The notes: generated by a model from the sequence alone, not told the origin. DNA of 64,000 nucleotides from Gymnorhina tibicen (GCA_013399875.1 VXAZ01001045.1:1182865-1246864), one strand, 5' to 3'; numbered from the stretch's first letter, positions 39,532-51,940 are shown. Numbers and translations: made by a program.

Positions 39532-40480
39532 TGTATGACAAGGCAAACAAAGCAGCAATAACTATGGCATGGAGTAACGACAAACAGAACCAGACCCCAG
39601 TGACCCCTTCCCGGCTGTCAGGCCCTGTCCCCTTCGGTGCAGTGACGCTCACGGCCGGCAGGGGCGCTGGCGGCTCCCGCTGGGCAGGGCGGGTGCGATG
39701 GTTCCCCCGCGCCTGCAGGGGGCGCTCCGGAGCGAGCCCGGGGAGTACGCAGTGATGGCGGCTGGGCCAGGGCGGGAAGGGACGGAAGAAAGGCCTCACA
39801 AACCCCCTGGGGCAGCCGATCCCGGTGCCCCAGCAGGACCCTCGGGAACAGCAGGCTGGAACAGCAGGGATGAACACAAAATCCCGGGGGGATTGGTGAG
39901 ATGTATCAAACTCCGGAGCTGCAGTGGGAACCCCAGGACGTCTGGGCAGGCAGGGGGTGCGGTGCTACAGTGCAGCGAAGGCTCGGAGCAGCAAAGGAAT
40001 GGCGGGGCGGGGCAGCCGCGGCCCCGCTCCCAGAGGGCAGGGAAAGCCGGGCTTGGGATCCCGGGGCCCCCTGTGGCACCCGAGCAGATGGCGAAGAAGT
40101 TCCCCACCCTCAGTGAGGTAGGGTGTTAAATAGGGTCCCAGTGCAACAGCTGCTCCAGCAAGCAGAGCCCCACTCATGGTAGAAGGAAGGCAGCAGAAGG
40201 CAGAAGCCCACAGTGAGCAACAGCAGCTTCTCTCCCCTCCTAACGCTGAGAGAGCAAGAAGGCTGGGGGCACTACCCAACCCCCTTTTCCCAGTCCAGAT
40301 CTTGTGGCATCTCTACCCTACACTTAACACCAGGTAAAAGAGGGCAGCCAACTGGATCCCTCCCCCTGTGGCCAGGTCTTTTGTTTCTCTTAAGTACCCA
40401 GTCTTTACTGTCTCTTGGCAAAACATATGGGGAAAATTCTTTAAGAGAAAAACGAAAGGAGAACTCCTAAAACCCCAACA
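39335..40480 (+). mobile_element. probable solo LTR of an endogenous retrovirus
   Basis: The segment begins TGTCTTGGTTTGAAAGACAG and ends CCCCAACA, giving the TG...CA ends of a retroviral LTR. The five bases on each side are GCTTC (39330-39334) and GCTGC (40481-40485), a target-site duplication with one mismatch. The early sequence (ATTATAATTTTGAAATTAAG, then TTCAGGCAAAGATATG) resembles long LTRs I associate with songbird endogenous retroviruses. The interior is GC-rich at 39600-40090 and holds an AT/GTAT microsatellite. No gag, pol or env remnant adjoins, so it is probably a solo LTR left by recombination. The GC-rich open frames inside it are not genes. The family name was not determined. 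Confidence 0.75.
39489..39537. repeat. (AT)n-(GTAT)n compound microsatellite
   Basis: About eight AT units are followed by about eight GTAT units, inside the LTR at 39335-40480. The array probably expanded after insertion from an A/T-rich part of the LTR. Confidence 0.97.
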
Positions 40481-41929
40481 GCTGCCATTTCCAACTCAGG
40501 TACAGCTCTACGCATTACAAAGCAAATACGATGTATTGCATTTGATTTTTGAAAATCCTTTGATGCAAGAAAATATAATTAACTACTTGTGAGATGGCTT
40601 TGAAGTTTCCCATGTAGTAGAATGATAGGGTTGTCATGCAGATAATTTTGAGAAATTTTATTTTTTTTATCTAAGAGAAAAGCAGTCATTTATTATTCTG
40701 AGATTTCTCTTGGAATTGTTAAAAGACCATGAAAGATGATTTGATTTTTATCATTTGGGAGTGTGTGATTTGAAATGGAGGACCTTTCTAACTGAACAGA
40801 AAACTACCTGAAAAAGATTTGATATCTTTTCCAAGCTTAGCTTTCATGCTTTTTTGGCATGTTTTGGCATGTTTTGGCAACCAATAGAATATAATAGTGA
40901 TTAAAAAAACCTACACAAAACTCAAGTAACTGGCATGAAGACATGTTTTTCAAGCTTGTGACTGTATGGAATTATTCTTTGTGGCATATCTTCTGGCTAG
41001 TTTTTGTAACAATTTTAGAATTTGCATTTCCAAGGTGGTGGAATTTCAGAAGTCTGTTTCTTAGATTTCTACATACTGCTGTTGGATTCTGCTTAATATT
41101 TACCAGGCTTTTATTGTTGTTTTGGAAATAAATCACACTTTCGATGTTGTTGTTGTTGTGTACATCTTTTCATATTACAGGTTTGTCAATATCTCTGTTG
41201 TCAGATGACAATCATATATCAATTTTCTGGGGGAACCTCTATTTTTTCCCCTCATTTTCCATATTTAAGCAAAAAGTGTACGTTACATAAAAGTAGGCAC
41301 AGTCAAACTTGGGGTTCAGGCATCCATCAGTGGTGAGGAAAGATATCTCTGGTTCTGCCCATGAGGTTATATCTGTTAGTAAATAAAATGGTCCAGGTCC
41401 TGTCCTCTGCCTCTGAGGCCACATAACATAGCAGAGTTTGCATCTCTATAGTGAAAGTCTTTCTTACTAAAAAAGAAAAAAGACCTGTCTGTTGAGGAAT
41501 ACCTCTGGCCTATCCTACTCCCTGTTTATGCCTGTGCATTGCCTGGGAGATACAAATACTGGGGCAGGACAGTGTTGGAGTCCATGCTCTAACCGTGTCT
41601 AGTTTACTGCTTAGACCCTGAATTCCAGTGCTTACTGCGAAAAACAGCCTAAGATATGGATCCACAGGGGGACTTTTGTATGGTAATATTATGCCTAGCT
41701 TTTAGGGGTCCACAGTATGTGATAATAATTCACAGCTCCCAGTACTTATGTTAGGTAGAAAGTCAAGAATTTCATCCTTCATTATCGAATTCAGCATAGA
41801 CAGGACAGTAAGCAGAGGATAAGCCACAGATTCTCTCCTAGGCAAGCTTTTAAAATGTGCATGCTGGGAAGAGGGGAAGGCAGCAGGCAGCACAGGAATG
41901 GTCTCGTTAATGTGTTAATGTCGTCTAAG
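40481..41929. other. non-coding sequence
   Basis: AT-rich with no gene. A small tandem motif, GTTTTGGCAT repeated about 2.5 times, lies at about 40855-40880. Confidence 0.55.
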
Positions 41930-42358
41930 AGCATAGAACAATAGAATCGTTTTGTTCGGAAAAGACTTCTAAAATTCAGCACTGCCACACCCACCACTAA
42001 GTCGTGTCATTAAGTACCACATCCACATGCCTTTCAAATGCCTCCAGGGATGGTGCTTCTATCGCTTCTGTGGGCAGCCTGTTCCAGTGCTTAACAACTC
42101 TCCTGGTGAAAAAATTTTTCATAATATTTAATCTAAACTTCCCCCGCTCCAACTTGAGGCCATTCCACTTGTCCTGTTGCTTGCTATTTGGAAGAAGAGA
42201 CTGACCCCCACCTTGCTAGAGCCTCCTTTCAGGTATTTGTAGAGAGCAATAAGGACCACCCCTAAGTTTCCTTTTCTCCAGGCAAAATGACCCTAGGTCC
42301 CTCAGCCACTCTTCATAAGATTTGTGCTTCAACCCCTTCACCAGCTTCGTTGATCTAG
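41930..42358 (-). mobile_element. CR1 LINE 3' portion, minus strand
   Basis: On the + strand it opens with the inverted terminal repeat AGCATAGAACAATAGAATCG. It continues through CCTCCAGGGATGGTGCTTCT, GGGCAGCCTGTTCCAGTGC, GTATTTGTAGAGAGCAATAA and TTCACCAGCTTCGTTG, the reverse complement of the CR1 C-terminal polymerase and 3' UTR. It appears to belong to the same general subfamily as the 10465 copy (compare its TTATTGCTCTCTACAA). It is 5'-truncated. Confidence 0.93.
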
Positions 42359-45023
42359 CAACACTGATCTAGTGAGTGATTCTGGTGATCCCATTTTTCA
42401 CATTTTGTGGATACTTACCTTGCTGAGACATGTTCTCTCACCTCTTAAATAGAAGGGGTCCGAGACACAATTTAGCAGGTGAAAGCCCACTAAGTTAGGA
42501 GGAGAGCTATACAGGAACAGAAGATGGAGGACACTCTTCCTTATGCTGGTGAAGTTGTCCACTTTCAAGCAAATAAAGAAAACCTAAGAGGAAGATTTAA
42601 TTGATAAAATTTGATGATGTAAAAGCATAGTTACAATAATCTCCAGTCACAATTTTTATTTTATTAAGTATTTTTCCTACAAACTGCTTAATGCTTGCTT
42701 GAAAGTGAGAATACCTGTCCAAGGAAGTTTGTACTTTATGGGAATACAACATTAGAGTTTTCTCATAGTCCGAGGGTAAGAATCTCAGAGTGAAGCCTTG
42801 TGGTTCAGGACTGAGAACGCTTCACAGAGTCCTTGACGCTATCCCAGCCTTATTTGAAAGCTAATGTTTGTAACTTGAAAGAGGGAGGTGTGGGTTTAGA
42901 TTTCTTCAGGTTAATGAGGGTAGCCACTCAACTTTCCCATTTCCAGAATGAATGCATAATTGTGACATTATCATGGGAATGAAGGCAGTATCACCACCTG
43001 GTAACTGAACCAGGTAATGCAATGAAAATGTCCTTCCTGTCTCCTGTGTAATTCAGTTCTAAGAATTTATATAATAAAGTAGCAACTTTTTTGGCTGTAT
43101 ATAATAATGTGTGTGTGTCTGTGTGTCTGTGTGTGTGTGTGTGTCTGTGCTTTTGCATGTGTTCACATGCCCAGCTGGTTTAAATTGCTTTTCCCACCCT
43201 GTTGCTGGTTGTTGTAACATTTTTAATGTCTCTTCTTCTGAGACTGGAATGCCAAGAGGGAGATATCAAATTCTAATCATTAAATAGCCCCAAGAGATCA
43301 AATTGCGTATCAATCAGTCCCTTAGACAATTTCTCTGTTGGTTCAGACTAGAGTTTTAGTTTCTTTCATCCTTCACAAGGGCATGCACTTAAGTTCAGTG
43401 GTGAAGACAAGAAAGAGAGGACTGAGACCTGTGAGTTTCTTTGTATAATATTTAGACAAAACCTGATAGACTCCCTTAAGAATTTTTCTTTTCAGTCATT
43501 TGACCTTCTTTACTGGCGAGGAGTTAAGACCCATTCCATGTTACAAATGCTTTTTTTTTTAAGGTCTTGCAGTGATAGTAGGTAATGAATTTTGATTTTT
43601 TTTTGAGGGTTTATTCAACTTATAAAGGCCTATTCTGTAAGCCTAATGTATAAAATACTGATTTTTGTGTGCATGTTTTAATTTTTTTTCGTATCCATAA
43701 ATTAGTGGTTTGCTCTGGGCATAAGAGATTTTATTCTGCGGGAGCTTTTGCCTTACAGAAACTGAGGGCTGAATATTCTGTTTCAGATCATAATATTTTT
43801 ATTTTTGTAGTAACACATCTGAATTCAAGCAAACAGAGGTGCATAAAAGAAAGAGACCCAGTGTGTTACATTTCTTTTACAAGGTTATATCAGAAGTAGA
43901 ACCTGGAAATTATGCCATCAGTTGTGCTAGGCTCTACTGATGCTATTTTTTGTACATTTCCCTAACATATGTACTAGAAACGTAGTATTTTCTTAAGATT
44001 TTGCAGTTGCAATTAGACCACAGTTGCATGGCTTCAGTGTTCATACAGTCATGGGAAACTGAAATTCAGATCACGATTTGAGCTGAATGGAACCCACCTG
44101 TAATTTTGGGATTATTAGTTATTTCAGGCTTATGTTTGTAAGCAGTTTATACCGTGTTTTTCCCTCCTAATATTGACACCTCATATTTATTTGCAATCTT
44201 CATCAATTTATCTCAAAAAACAGCGTCATGAAAATTATCTAACCACTGAAATTCTTCTATACTTACATGTAATAGCAGTTGAAATTATCGTTCAAAAAGT
44301 CAGTGAGATAAGTGCAACTGTCTTATCTGGCCATTCCCAGTTAGTCTTGGGTCCTTCTGGACATACTGGTTTTTTATAATTTTAAATACAGGAAAAATTA
44401 AGGGAAACTGTATCTATGATTGTTCAACAACCACCTCCTATAATTAGATTGAAACAGCTGATTTTTTAGAGAATGCTGAGGTGAATTTATTTGTTTTTTC
44501 TTGGAAGGGAGTGATAATCACATGTTTTCTTTCCCTCTGCTTGCTTTTCAAATGTTTTCATTATTGAGAGAATTGCAGTTGTCAAAATCATTGTAGGGAC
44601 CACACAGCTTTTTCTTATAATCCCATTGTTCTTTTTGATAGTGTATGAGATTTAGAAATTCAGAATAAGAGTGGTAGCTCCGGGCAAGAAGCAATGATAT
44701 GAACGAAATGTGTGCCCATTTTTGGAAAAGTAAATGGTTATTGTAGTTTCTAACCTGAGGGATCTACTGAAACTGTCCAAGCCTATCTGGACCTATCTAT
44801 TTCTCTCACTTGGAGAAGTTCATAGAAGGGTGAATGAAGCTTGTTCTTTAAAAAAACCCACCCAAGCGTGCTTAATTTAATGTTTGTATGTAATTTGTAT
44901 TGCTTTTCAGTCTTTATTTCCATATTAAAAAAAAAAAAAAGTAAATTATCTACCTTTGTCTTCAGTTACTTTTAATCATACAACTAAGACCAACTTCAAG
45001 GTCCATAGTGATGTTTGTATATC
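42359..45023. other. non-coding sequence with TG microsatellite
   Basis: No gene is seen. It holds a TG/TCTG microsatellite (43108-43149), short poly-T runs near 43550 and 43590, and a poly-A run at 44927-44940. Confidence 0.55.
43108..43149. repeat. (TG)n microsatellite with TC interruptions
   Basis: TG repeats with three TCTG interruptions over about 42 bases. Such loci are commonly length-polymorphic. Confidence 0.95.
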
Positions 45024-45653
45024 TGTCTTGAGGTGATTTTATGATAATCCTGTATTTCCCTATCGTCTGCTTTATGCCCAGAAATGGGTCCCATAGCTTT
45101 AAGCTGGGTCCAGGAGAGGGGAAGAGAAGCCAGGGGAATTCTTTAGTGCGGTTTGTGTTCAAGGACTCACACACCCTCCCTCCCCCGCGTTCTCACCGCT
45201 GCAGAACCGAGGGAGCACCATCCTGCTTTTAGCTAGCTTGTTAGCTGAGGCAAGAAATCTTCCCATACCTGCACACCGAAATCCTCCGGTAACTTCTTCT
45301 GCTGGAACTGTTCGGCCTAGCTGTGATCCGAGGACAAGATCACTGGACCCCATGGACCTGAGGGAGGCTGCGGGGACTCTGCATCCCAGCCTCGGACCTC
45401 GGGAGGGGCCGAGCCAGCTACAGAGGGAACTCTAAAATCCACCTTTCTCCCCAGTGAGGAGGTTTATTATCTAACATTACTCATTTATTTTTTGTGCCTG
45501 CCAGCACTCTGCTTGTTAAATAAGTAGTTTTTTCGCTTTCATCCAAGGAAATTCCTTTCGTATTGGTGGGGGAGGGAGTGCTGAAACCTGCCTTCTGTGG
45601 AGGAGATATTCCTTCCAGAGCGTTTCCCCCTAAACTTGTCTCAAACCGAGACA
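45024..45653 (-). mobile_element. probable solo LTR of an endogenous retrovirus, minus strand
   Basis: Read on the minus strand it begins TGTCTCGGTTTGAGACAAG (from 45653) and ends in CCTCAAGACA (at 45024), so it has TG...CA ends and a TGTCT/AGACA terminal inverted repeat. The flanking five bases are ATATC (45019-45023) and GTATC (45654-45658), a target-site duplication with one mismatch. The start resembles that of the LTR at 39335, but the two are in opposite orientation and their interiors differ. No retroviral coding sequence adjoins. The left boundary is less certain than the right. Confidence 0.62.
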
Positions 45654-45674
45654 GTATCTGGCATTTATTTTCAC

Positions 45675-45720
45675 TTTAAGCAGGGGTTTTTCCACCTAAA
45701 CAATTCTGTGATCCTGTGAC
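45675..45720 (+). mobile_element. CR1 LINE 3' tail remnant
   Basis: CACTTTAAGCAGGGG is followed by CCACCTAAACAATTCTGTGATCCTGTGAC, the extreme 3' end of a CR1 with an apparent internal deletion. It lies just outside the LTR at 45024-45653. Confidence 0.65.
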
Positions 45721-48689
45721 ACATTATTCAGATACTCATCCCTAGTGAAGTTTATAATGCTGAATTAGTGTCATGACTCACCAGTACAGGGCGTGATGTT
45801 TGTTGTAAATTCTCATCAGGCTGAACAAAGACACTGGACCACGTGTCAGGAAACTCTTCTGCTTTATGGTACAGTTGTCTTCTTAACTGCAACAACCAGT
45901 TAAAGAAAAAAGGAAGAAAGAGAAGAGAAAGTGAGAGGGGGCCCAATCTGCATGCCTCTTATGTAAATTAGACTTTTTGCCTGTTTTGTTCACTGCTGCA
46001 CAGCCAGCCCTTCCTCAGGAAGTGAGTTGGGGTGGGGGGAACTGAGCACAAGTCTCAAGGTAGAGCAGGAAGTTGGCTCAGGACAGCACTGCCCCACCCT
46101 CCTTTGATCATCTTTCATGTAGCAATACTTGCAATGTTTGAGACAAAACATGCTTAGATCTGGTCATGTACAGTTAGGATTATTAGAAGTCTAGATTTTG
46201 TTTTGTTTTGTTTCATTTTGTTTTGAGGGTGTTTTGTGGTTTTGTGTGTATTTTTAAGAATAATTTAATAATAAATAATTTATTCCGGTTAGGAAAATGC
46301 TTACAAAAATACAGTAAAATAAATATATATGTTCTATTAGGAAAAAGAATTTCTCATAAGACTTAGCTGCATGTTAATTTGAAGCCAGACATTGCTATAG
46401 TTATAGTTCTGAGATTCAAAAATATCTTCTGATTGGCCAATTTTGGTAAATAAACTTCCCACCAATGTTCTAAGTAATCCAGTCCAGAAAGTGCACATTA
46501 TTTCATGATTGGTGCTCCTCTGTGTTGTTCACTATGATTTTGTCTGATATGTCTGAATAACTTTACGTAGCCTAAGGAAGAATGAAGATTAGCTCATTTC
46601 AGTGTATCAAGAAAGTTCTAGAAGCTCAGAAAAAATCTTTAAAGAAGTTATAGCTGTTTTTTCTCTTTTTTTCTAATTTGAAAGATGGTAGACAAACCCA
46701 GTATGCATTTACCAGTATTTGGAAAAACTGCTTTTTGTTATTGAAGAAACATTTGAATACAGTGACTATTAAGAGGGTGTAGGGCTGATTATGAGGTAGA
46801 GGTGCATTTAAATCTGCTTTGAGAAGAGCTTTTACAGCAGACAACTGTGAGATTAGTTTTCTGCTAATATTCCAAATTATATTTACATATTGCTAAAATT
46901 AATACTGCAGGCCTGTTCAAAAATTTCTATACCTTGGGTAATTCTTATTTACAGTATCATACCAAAACATTAGTTTATTATAGAGCTTTATGTATGTTAT
47001 AATATGTTAGTATTTTAATTGCTTTTGTTTAAAAACAATCAACCAGACAAACACACACACAGACACAAGCCAAATCAACAAAGAAAACCCAAAAAGCAAG
47101 CAAACATATATCCTTAATAATTTCAAAATTACTTATTTCAAGGGGACAAAGAGAATGGAAAGAAGACAAAAAATAGTTCATGTTCTTGGTAAAGGAAGTA
47201 TTTTTTGAATCCCCATATTCTGTGAAATGCATTAAATACTTAGCAAAATATCAGTATGAGGAGAATCTGAAATTTTATTGATTACATCATTTGTCATTTT
47301 TTTCTGCTGACTAGCTGGTTGCTCTTAACATTTCAGCTAATCAAGCTGACTATGTTTTCAGAGTGTATGTCTAATGAAAGGGATGTGAGTCTTTAACCCT
47401 GACTCTCTGTTGAGGTCAGACCTATGAATGTGCCCGAAACCCCTTGGGAATATGAGCAGAAGGGAGGGCCAGAGAATAAAGGTGGTCAGTGCCTGAAAGC
47501 TGAGGCATACTGTTGTGCACCAGTTGTTTTAGAACAGCCTGAGAAACCCTAGTATATCTATGCAGTCTTCAGGTTCCTGTGTTCATATAATTTATATTTC
47601 TGTTTAGTTTTGTTGTAACTGTCCATGACCTGGACAAGCAGGTCAAAAAAACTTGAAATCACTTTAGTTTTCTACTCTACACTGGAGTAAAGAGGACTTC
47701 TAAGCCATGTCTTCTATATCCCTAGCAGCTACAGAATAAGCATAGAGCTACTGACAATCTTCTCCTCAGGTTGAAATGCAGTAACTGCAGATCCTGGAAA
47801 CCATCAGTTTAGACCTGAAGGCCTGATTCATAGACTGTCTAAGCATCTCTAAGCATGGCTTGGGGCACAGATTTATAAACAAGTGCAAGGGGTATTTCTA
47901 AATTCACATCCATGTAAACTTCAATCTGCATTTTCTTCAAAGGCCATAAATGTCTCATTAGCCTCAAATTACACTCCTCTGCCAATAATGAAATCATGTA
48001 TGAACGTATGTGATTTCAGATCCTCCTTGACTTCTCTTTGTGTGTTGTGCTGCCAGAAGCTGTCATTTTAAATGGAATATTTAGATTTGGATTGATTGGT
48101 TTTGATTGTTTGAGTGAGTGATACTTCCAACTAGGAATTTTTTGCAAGGAAGTTTGTATGCATTTTCGTAGCAGTAAAAAAGCAGTAAAAGAAAATATGG
48201 AAAAAGTACAACACTATTAGTGATAATAAATAAAGGCATGACAAGTACATGACTTCCTGTAGACTCAATATGTAAAGGCATATTAAATAGCTGACTGTAT
48301 ATGTATAATTGAACATCAAACTAGTTTTGATATATCTAAAAACCTTTCTAGAATGTTTACAGTTTTCCATGTAAGATTAATCTCTAATTGAAATCTGTGA
48401 CTCTATTTACATCTTCCAGACTTTTCAATGATGTATCTAACATCACAGCATAGCCGTAATAGTTCACGAATTAATAGGTAGCATGCCTTCTTCCTTACCT
48501 CTCGATATTATTGCTGAAAGTTATTTTGTGTCTTTGTCTGTGTATGAGTGTGTATACACTTCATATGTGAAACTAACCTAGGAAAATGGTAATTCCTCTA
48601 GTCATGTCAATAAACTGAAATGTGTGATATTTTCCACCTAAATGGGCAGGAATCCCACCCTAAACAAGATACTTTTGCTTTTCTTGCCT
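45721..48689. other. non-coding sequence
   Basis: No gene is seen. It contains TTTTG-rich sequence near 46198-46240 and a short CA-rich patch near 47047-47065. Confidence 0.55.
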
Positions 48690-49790
48690 CAGTTTAGGTT
48701 CTTTGCCTCAGTATAATACCAAAACCAGTTGTCCCCAGGATGCACAGTTCCCAGAGCTGGAAGTTGGGGAAGTATGGAGAGCTAAGTGAAGCCCCCATAA
48801 TCCAGGAAGAAATGGTTAGTGGACTGCTACTTATAGGCCTATAGCCAGTTAGACACCCACAATTCTATGGGCCTAGATGGGATGCACCTGAGAAAGCTGG
48901 TGAAAGAGCTTATCAAGCCACTTTAAACCACTTACCAGCAGTCCTGGTTAACTGGAGAAGGTCAGGTTGACTAAAAATTAGCAAATGTAATGCCCATCCA
49001 CAAGAAGGGTCAGAAGGATGACCCAGGGAACTACAAGCCTGTCAGCCTGACCTTGATACTGGGGAAGGTCATGGAGCAGATCATCTTGAGCGCCATCAAA
49101 TGCTATGTGCAGGACAGACAGTGAATCAGGCCCAGCTGATACTCACAAATGGGTTTACAAAAGGCAGATCCTGTTTGACTAACTTGATCTCTTTCTATCG
49201 TAAAGTGACCTGGCTGGTGGATGAGGGAAAGGCTGTGGATTTTGTTTATCCAGACTTCAGTAATGCATTGGATACTGTCTCCCACAGCATTCTCCTGGGG
49301 AAACCAGCTGTTTAGGGCTTGGATGGGTGCAGTCTTCACTGGGTGAAAAACTGGCGGCATAGTCAGGCCCAAAGAGAGGTGTTGAATGGAGTTAAATCCA
49401 GTCGACAGCTGGTCACCAGCGGTGTTCCCTAGGGCTCAGTGTTGGGGCCAGTCCAGTTTAATGTCTCTATTGATGATTTGGATAAGGGGATTGCATGCAT
49501 CCTCAGTAAGTTCACAGAAGATGCTAAGTTGGATGGGAGTATTGATCTGCTGGAGAGTAGGAAGGCTCTGCAAAAGGAACTCAACAGGCTGGATTGACTC
49601 AGGCCAGTTATAAGAGGATCGATAAGGCCAAGGGTCAGGTCCTGCAGCTGGGTTGCAAAAACCCCATGCAATGCTCCAGGCTTGGGGAACAGCATCTTGA
49701 GAGCTGCTCAGCTGAAGGGGACTTGGGGGTGCTGTTTGAAATCTGGCTGGATATGAGCCAGTGTGTGCCCAGGTGGCCAAAAAAGCCACA
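48690..49790 (+). mobile_element. CR1 LINE internal fragment, truncated at both ends
   Basis: The + strand shows CR1 polymerase sequence: GATGGGATGCACCTGAG near 48877, ANVMPIHKKGQKDDPGNYKP-type sequence near 48980-49040, then GRSCLTNLISF and KAVDFVYPDFSNALDTVS (49164-49280), and the QGSVLGPV block near 49433. The frame is broken, including a stop within the QGS block region. The match stops abruptly at 49790 (GTGCCCAGGTGGCC), so the 3' third and terminal repeats are absent. Most CR1 copies keep the 3' end, so a later deletion or rearrangement is likely. The exact left end is approximate. Confidence 0.9.
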
Positions 49791-50164
49791 CTATTTAGTA
49801 CATTACATTTTTTACAGTTGTATATTATCTCTGCCGTATCAGCTGTATCACTTTCCTTCATGTTGTCATTTTTGGTTCTCTCGCTGCTGGTAATGTGTTT
49901 ACTCTTGTTTGTTTGTCATTTCCATTTTCTTTCCTTGTTTTGTGTCCTCTTGTTTTGCTTGCTGTTTGCCCAGAAAAATTTTTTCTCTATCTGTCTTTCA
50001 TCATCTGGATCTCTGTGTTTCCTTCCACCTTGTCAATTTTCTTAATGCTGTATTCCACATTTCTTACAATATCATTACAAACTTCTCCAGTGTCAAGGGA
50101 ATAAGATCTGTTGCTCCTCACTAAGCACAGATTAAATCCTCAGTTGGATATGACTGGAAAATCT
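49791..50164. other. pyrimidine/T-rich non-coding sequence
   Basis: T-rich sequence with several overlapping short frames of Phe, Leu, Ser and Cys. This is typical of T/C-rich DNA and not recognisable as protein. Confidence 0.5.
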
Positions 50165-50700
50165 GATTTGTGCTGCATGATCAGTAAAGTGTGCTGAAGT
50201 CAGCATGGGACAGAGCAAGAGGAATAGTACTCAAAATCAATCACCTGCTACTGACTCCACTGTTAAAGATGGTAGCAGAAATCAGAAGAGAAAGTGTTGC
50301 TTGAGGAGGAATTTTGCGTGACCCGTAGCTGGCTGACCACTCTGACTGCCAGGCAGCAGATGAAGTGGGGCTGCTCATGGGGGAGGATGACCCTGCTGTG
50401 GACACTGCAGAACTGGCAGGGCAAGACTCTGAACCCCTAAGGCCCCCCACTGAGGGTGGGTTGAGAATAGGGGCAGGACCCTGCCACCACCCAATAATCA
50501 TCAGGCCAGGCAGGGTGAAGAGTCAGGTCCAAGGTCTATCTGGGGACCCACTGAGGCCAAGATCCAGGCTGGGCATGGGGTTGGGCATAGGGCTTCCTGC
50601 AGCATAACACAGATAGGGACTGATGGCCCTGGTGGTGTCCTCGGGGGCATGAAAATTACAGCTGTTAATGATTTGTCCTTCAGAAATGGCACTCAAATTG
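50165..50700 (+). other. GC-rich block of unknown origin, possibly a repeat fragment
   Basis: A GC-elevated block beginning near an ATG at 50205, whose frame gives 38 codons starting MGQSKRNSTQNQ and containing the basic run NQKRKCCLRR before a stop. A second frame at 50365-50607 is rich in Gly and Pro. The composition matches neither the surrounding AT-rich DNA nor the preceding T-rich segment. It lies 0.4 kb beyond a truncated CR1, so it may be the 5' part of a CR1-like element or another retroposon. I cannot confirm this from memory of any consensus. Confidence 0.4.
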
Positions 50701-51940
50701 CAAGTCCTAGATAAAATGTCAATAGAAGTTTTGTCACAAGTGATATGTATCTGGTATTTTTCTGGCCTCTGGTGTTCAGGTGTTTCAACAGTTTTGTGGT
50801 AAGAGTGCTAAAATGAAGTAACTGAAGAATTCTAGGAATTTTGAGGGAATAAAATATCTTTCAAATTATTTTCCTTGTCAGAGTGCTGACTGAAAACAGG
50901 ACCTGTCAATCCACTTATGTGTAAGTTTTATATATAAATGTGTGTTCATCCTACAAAATATAAGGTATCGGTATCAGTTTCCTATAAAAAGGAATTTTTT
51001 ACCTGTGGAATTGTTGTCTGTAGTTTTGAGTTGAATAATGGGTAAAAAGGAAGTCCTTAATTTCTTTGGGCAGGTAGAAGAATGTTGATGTGTGTTTATT
51101 TGTACACTTGTAATGGTTAGCATATACGTGCGAGTGACTTGTATTTCATTAAAAATTAATGGAATTATTGTATGAATTGCCTTCTGTTTAAAAATAAAAG
51201 TAGGAGAATGCAGGCAAATAATGTTACATAATTGTAACATTACGTAGGCCAAAAGCTAACTTAAGAGATTGTATCATGATTTTTTTTTCTTTTAGCTTTC
51301 CATTGTTCTGTTTGTCAGACATAGAACAAAGATATGAAAACCAATAAATTTGTATCTAATTTTGACTAAGTCTTCTCACACTTGATTTGAACTAATTATT
51401 TATTACATGAATTGGAATTTCTGAATTAGGTGGAGGTAAATTAGGTTGTCATACAGGAAAGAAGTCATATCTGTGAAAAATACTCTAGTTGTCATCTCAT
51501 AGCAAAAAGAGTTTGTACAATACAGGAACCAAAAGTAATGAATGGTTCCTGTGGGAGTGCAAATAGGCTTAAAAAGAAGATTTTGTTTATTTAGGGCAGA
51601 AAATATCCTCAAGCTAGCACTTAAATGTGATACTCTTCCTGAAATCAGAAGTGTTTGGACTGTGGTTTGGTTTGGAAGCATAAACGGAAGCAGAAATGTT
51701 AGTTTTGTGGTATAACCTCTGACAAGCTTATGGCTTCAGTTTTAGCTGTCTTACCTTACATATCTTTGGAAACACATAGCTAACCATGATGTCTAAAGTT
51801 CATAAAACATTTGTGGGCCTTGGTTTGGAAGTAGTGTATGAATATAACTTTTGGTTTGTTCATTTATTTTTTTTGTTTTAGGTTTATGCCAACATAAATT
51901 TGTCTGTTGACTTGAATATCTTGTTTTCTCTTGCCCGCAG
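50701..51940. other. AT-rich non-coding sequence ending in a strong splice acceptor
   Basis: No gene is seen. The last 30 bases form a good polypyrimidine tract (TTGTTTTCTCTTGCCCGCAG) that ends at 51940, the acceptor of the NLGN4 start exon. Confidence 0.6.

Noticed and set aside
39362..40470. Open frames of 100-170 codons on both strands
   Set aside because: They lie in the GC-rich interior of an LTR and do not resemble retroviral or host proteins.
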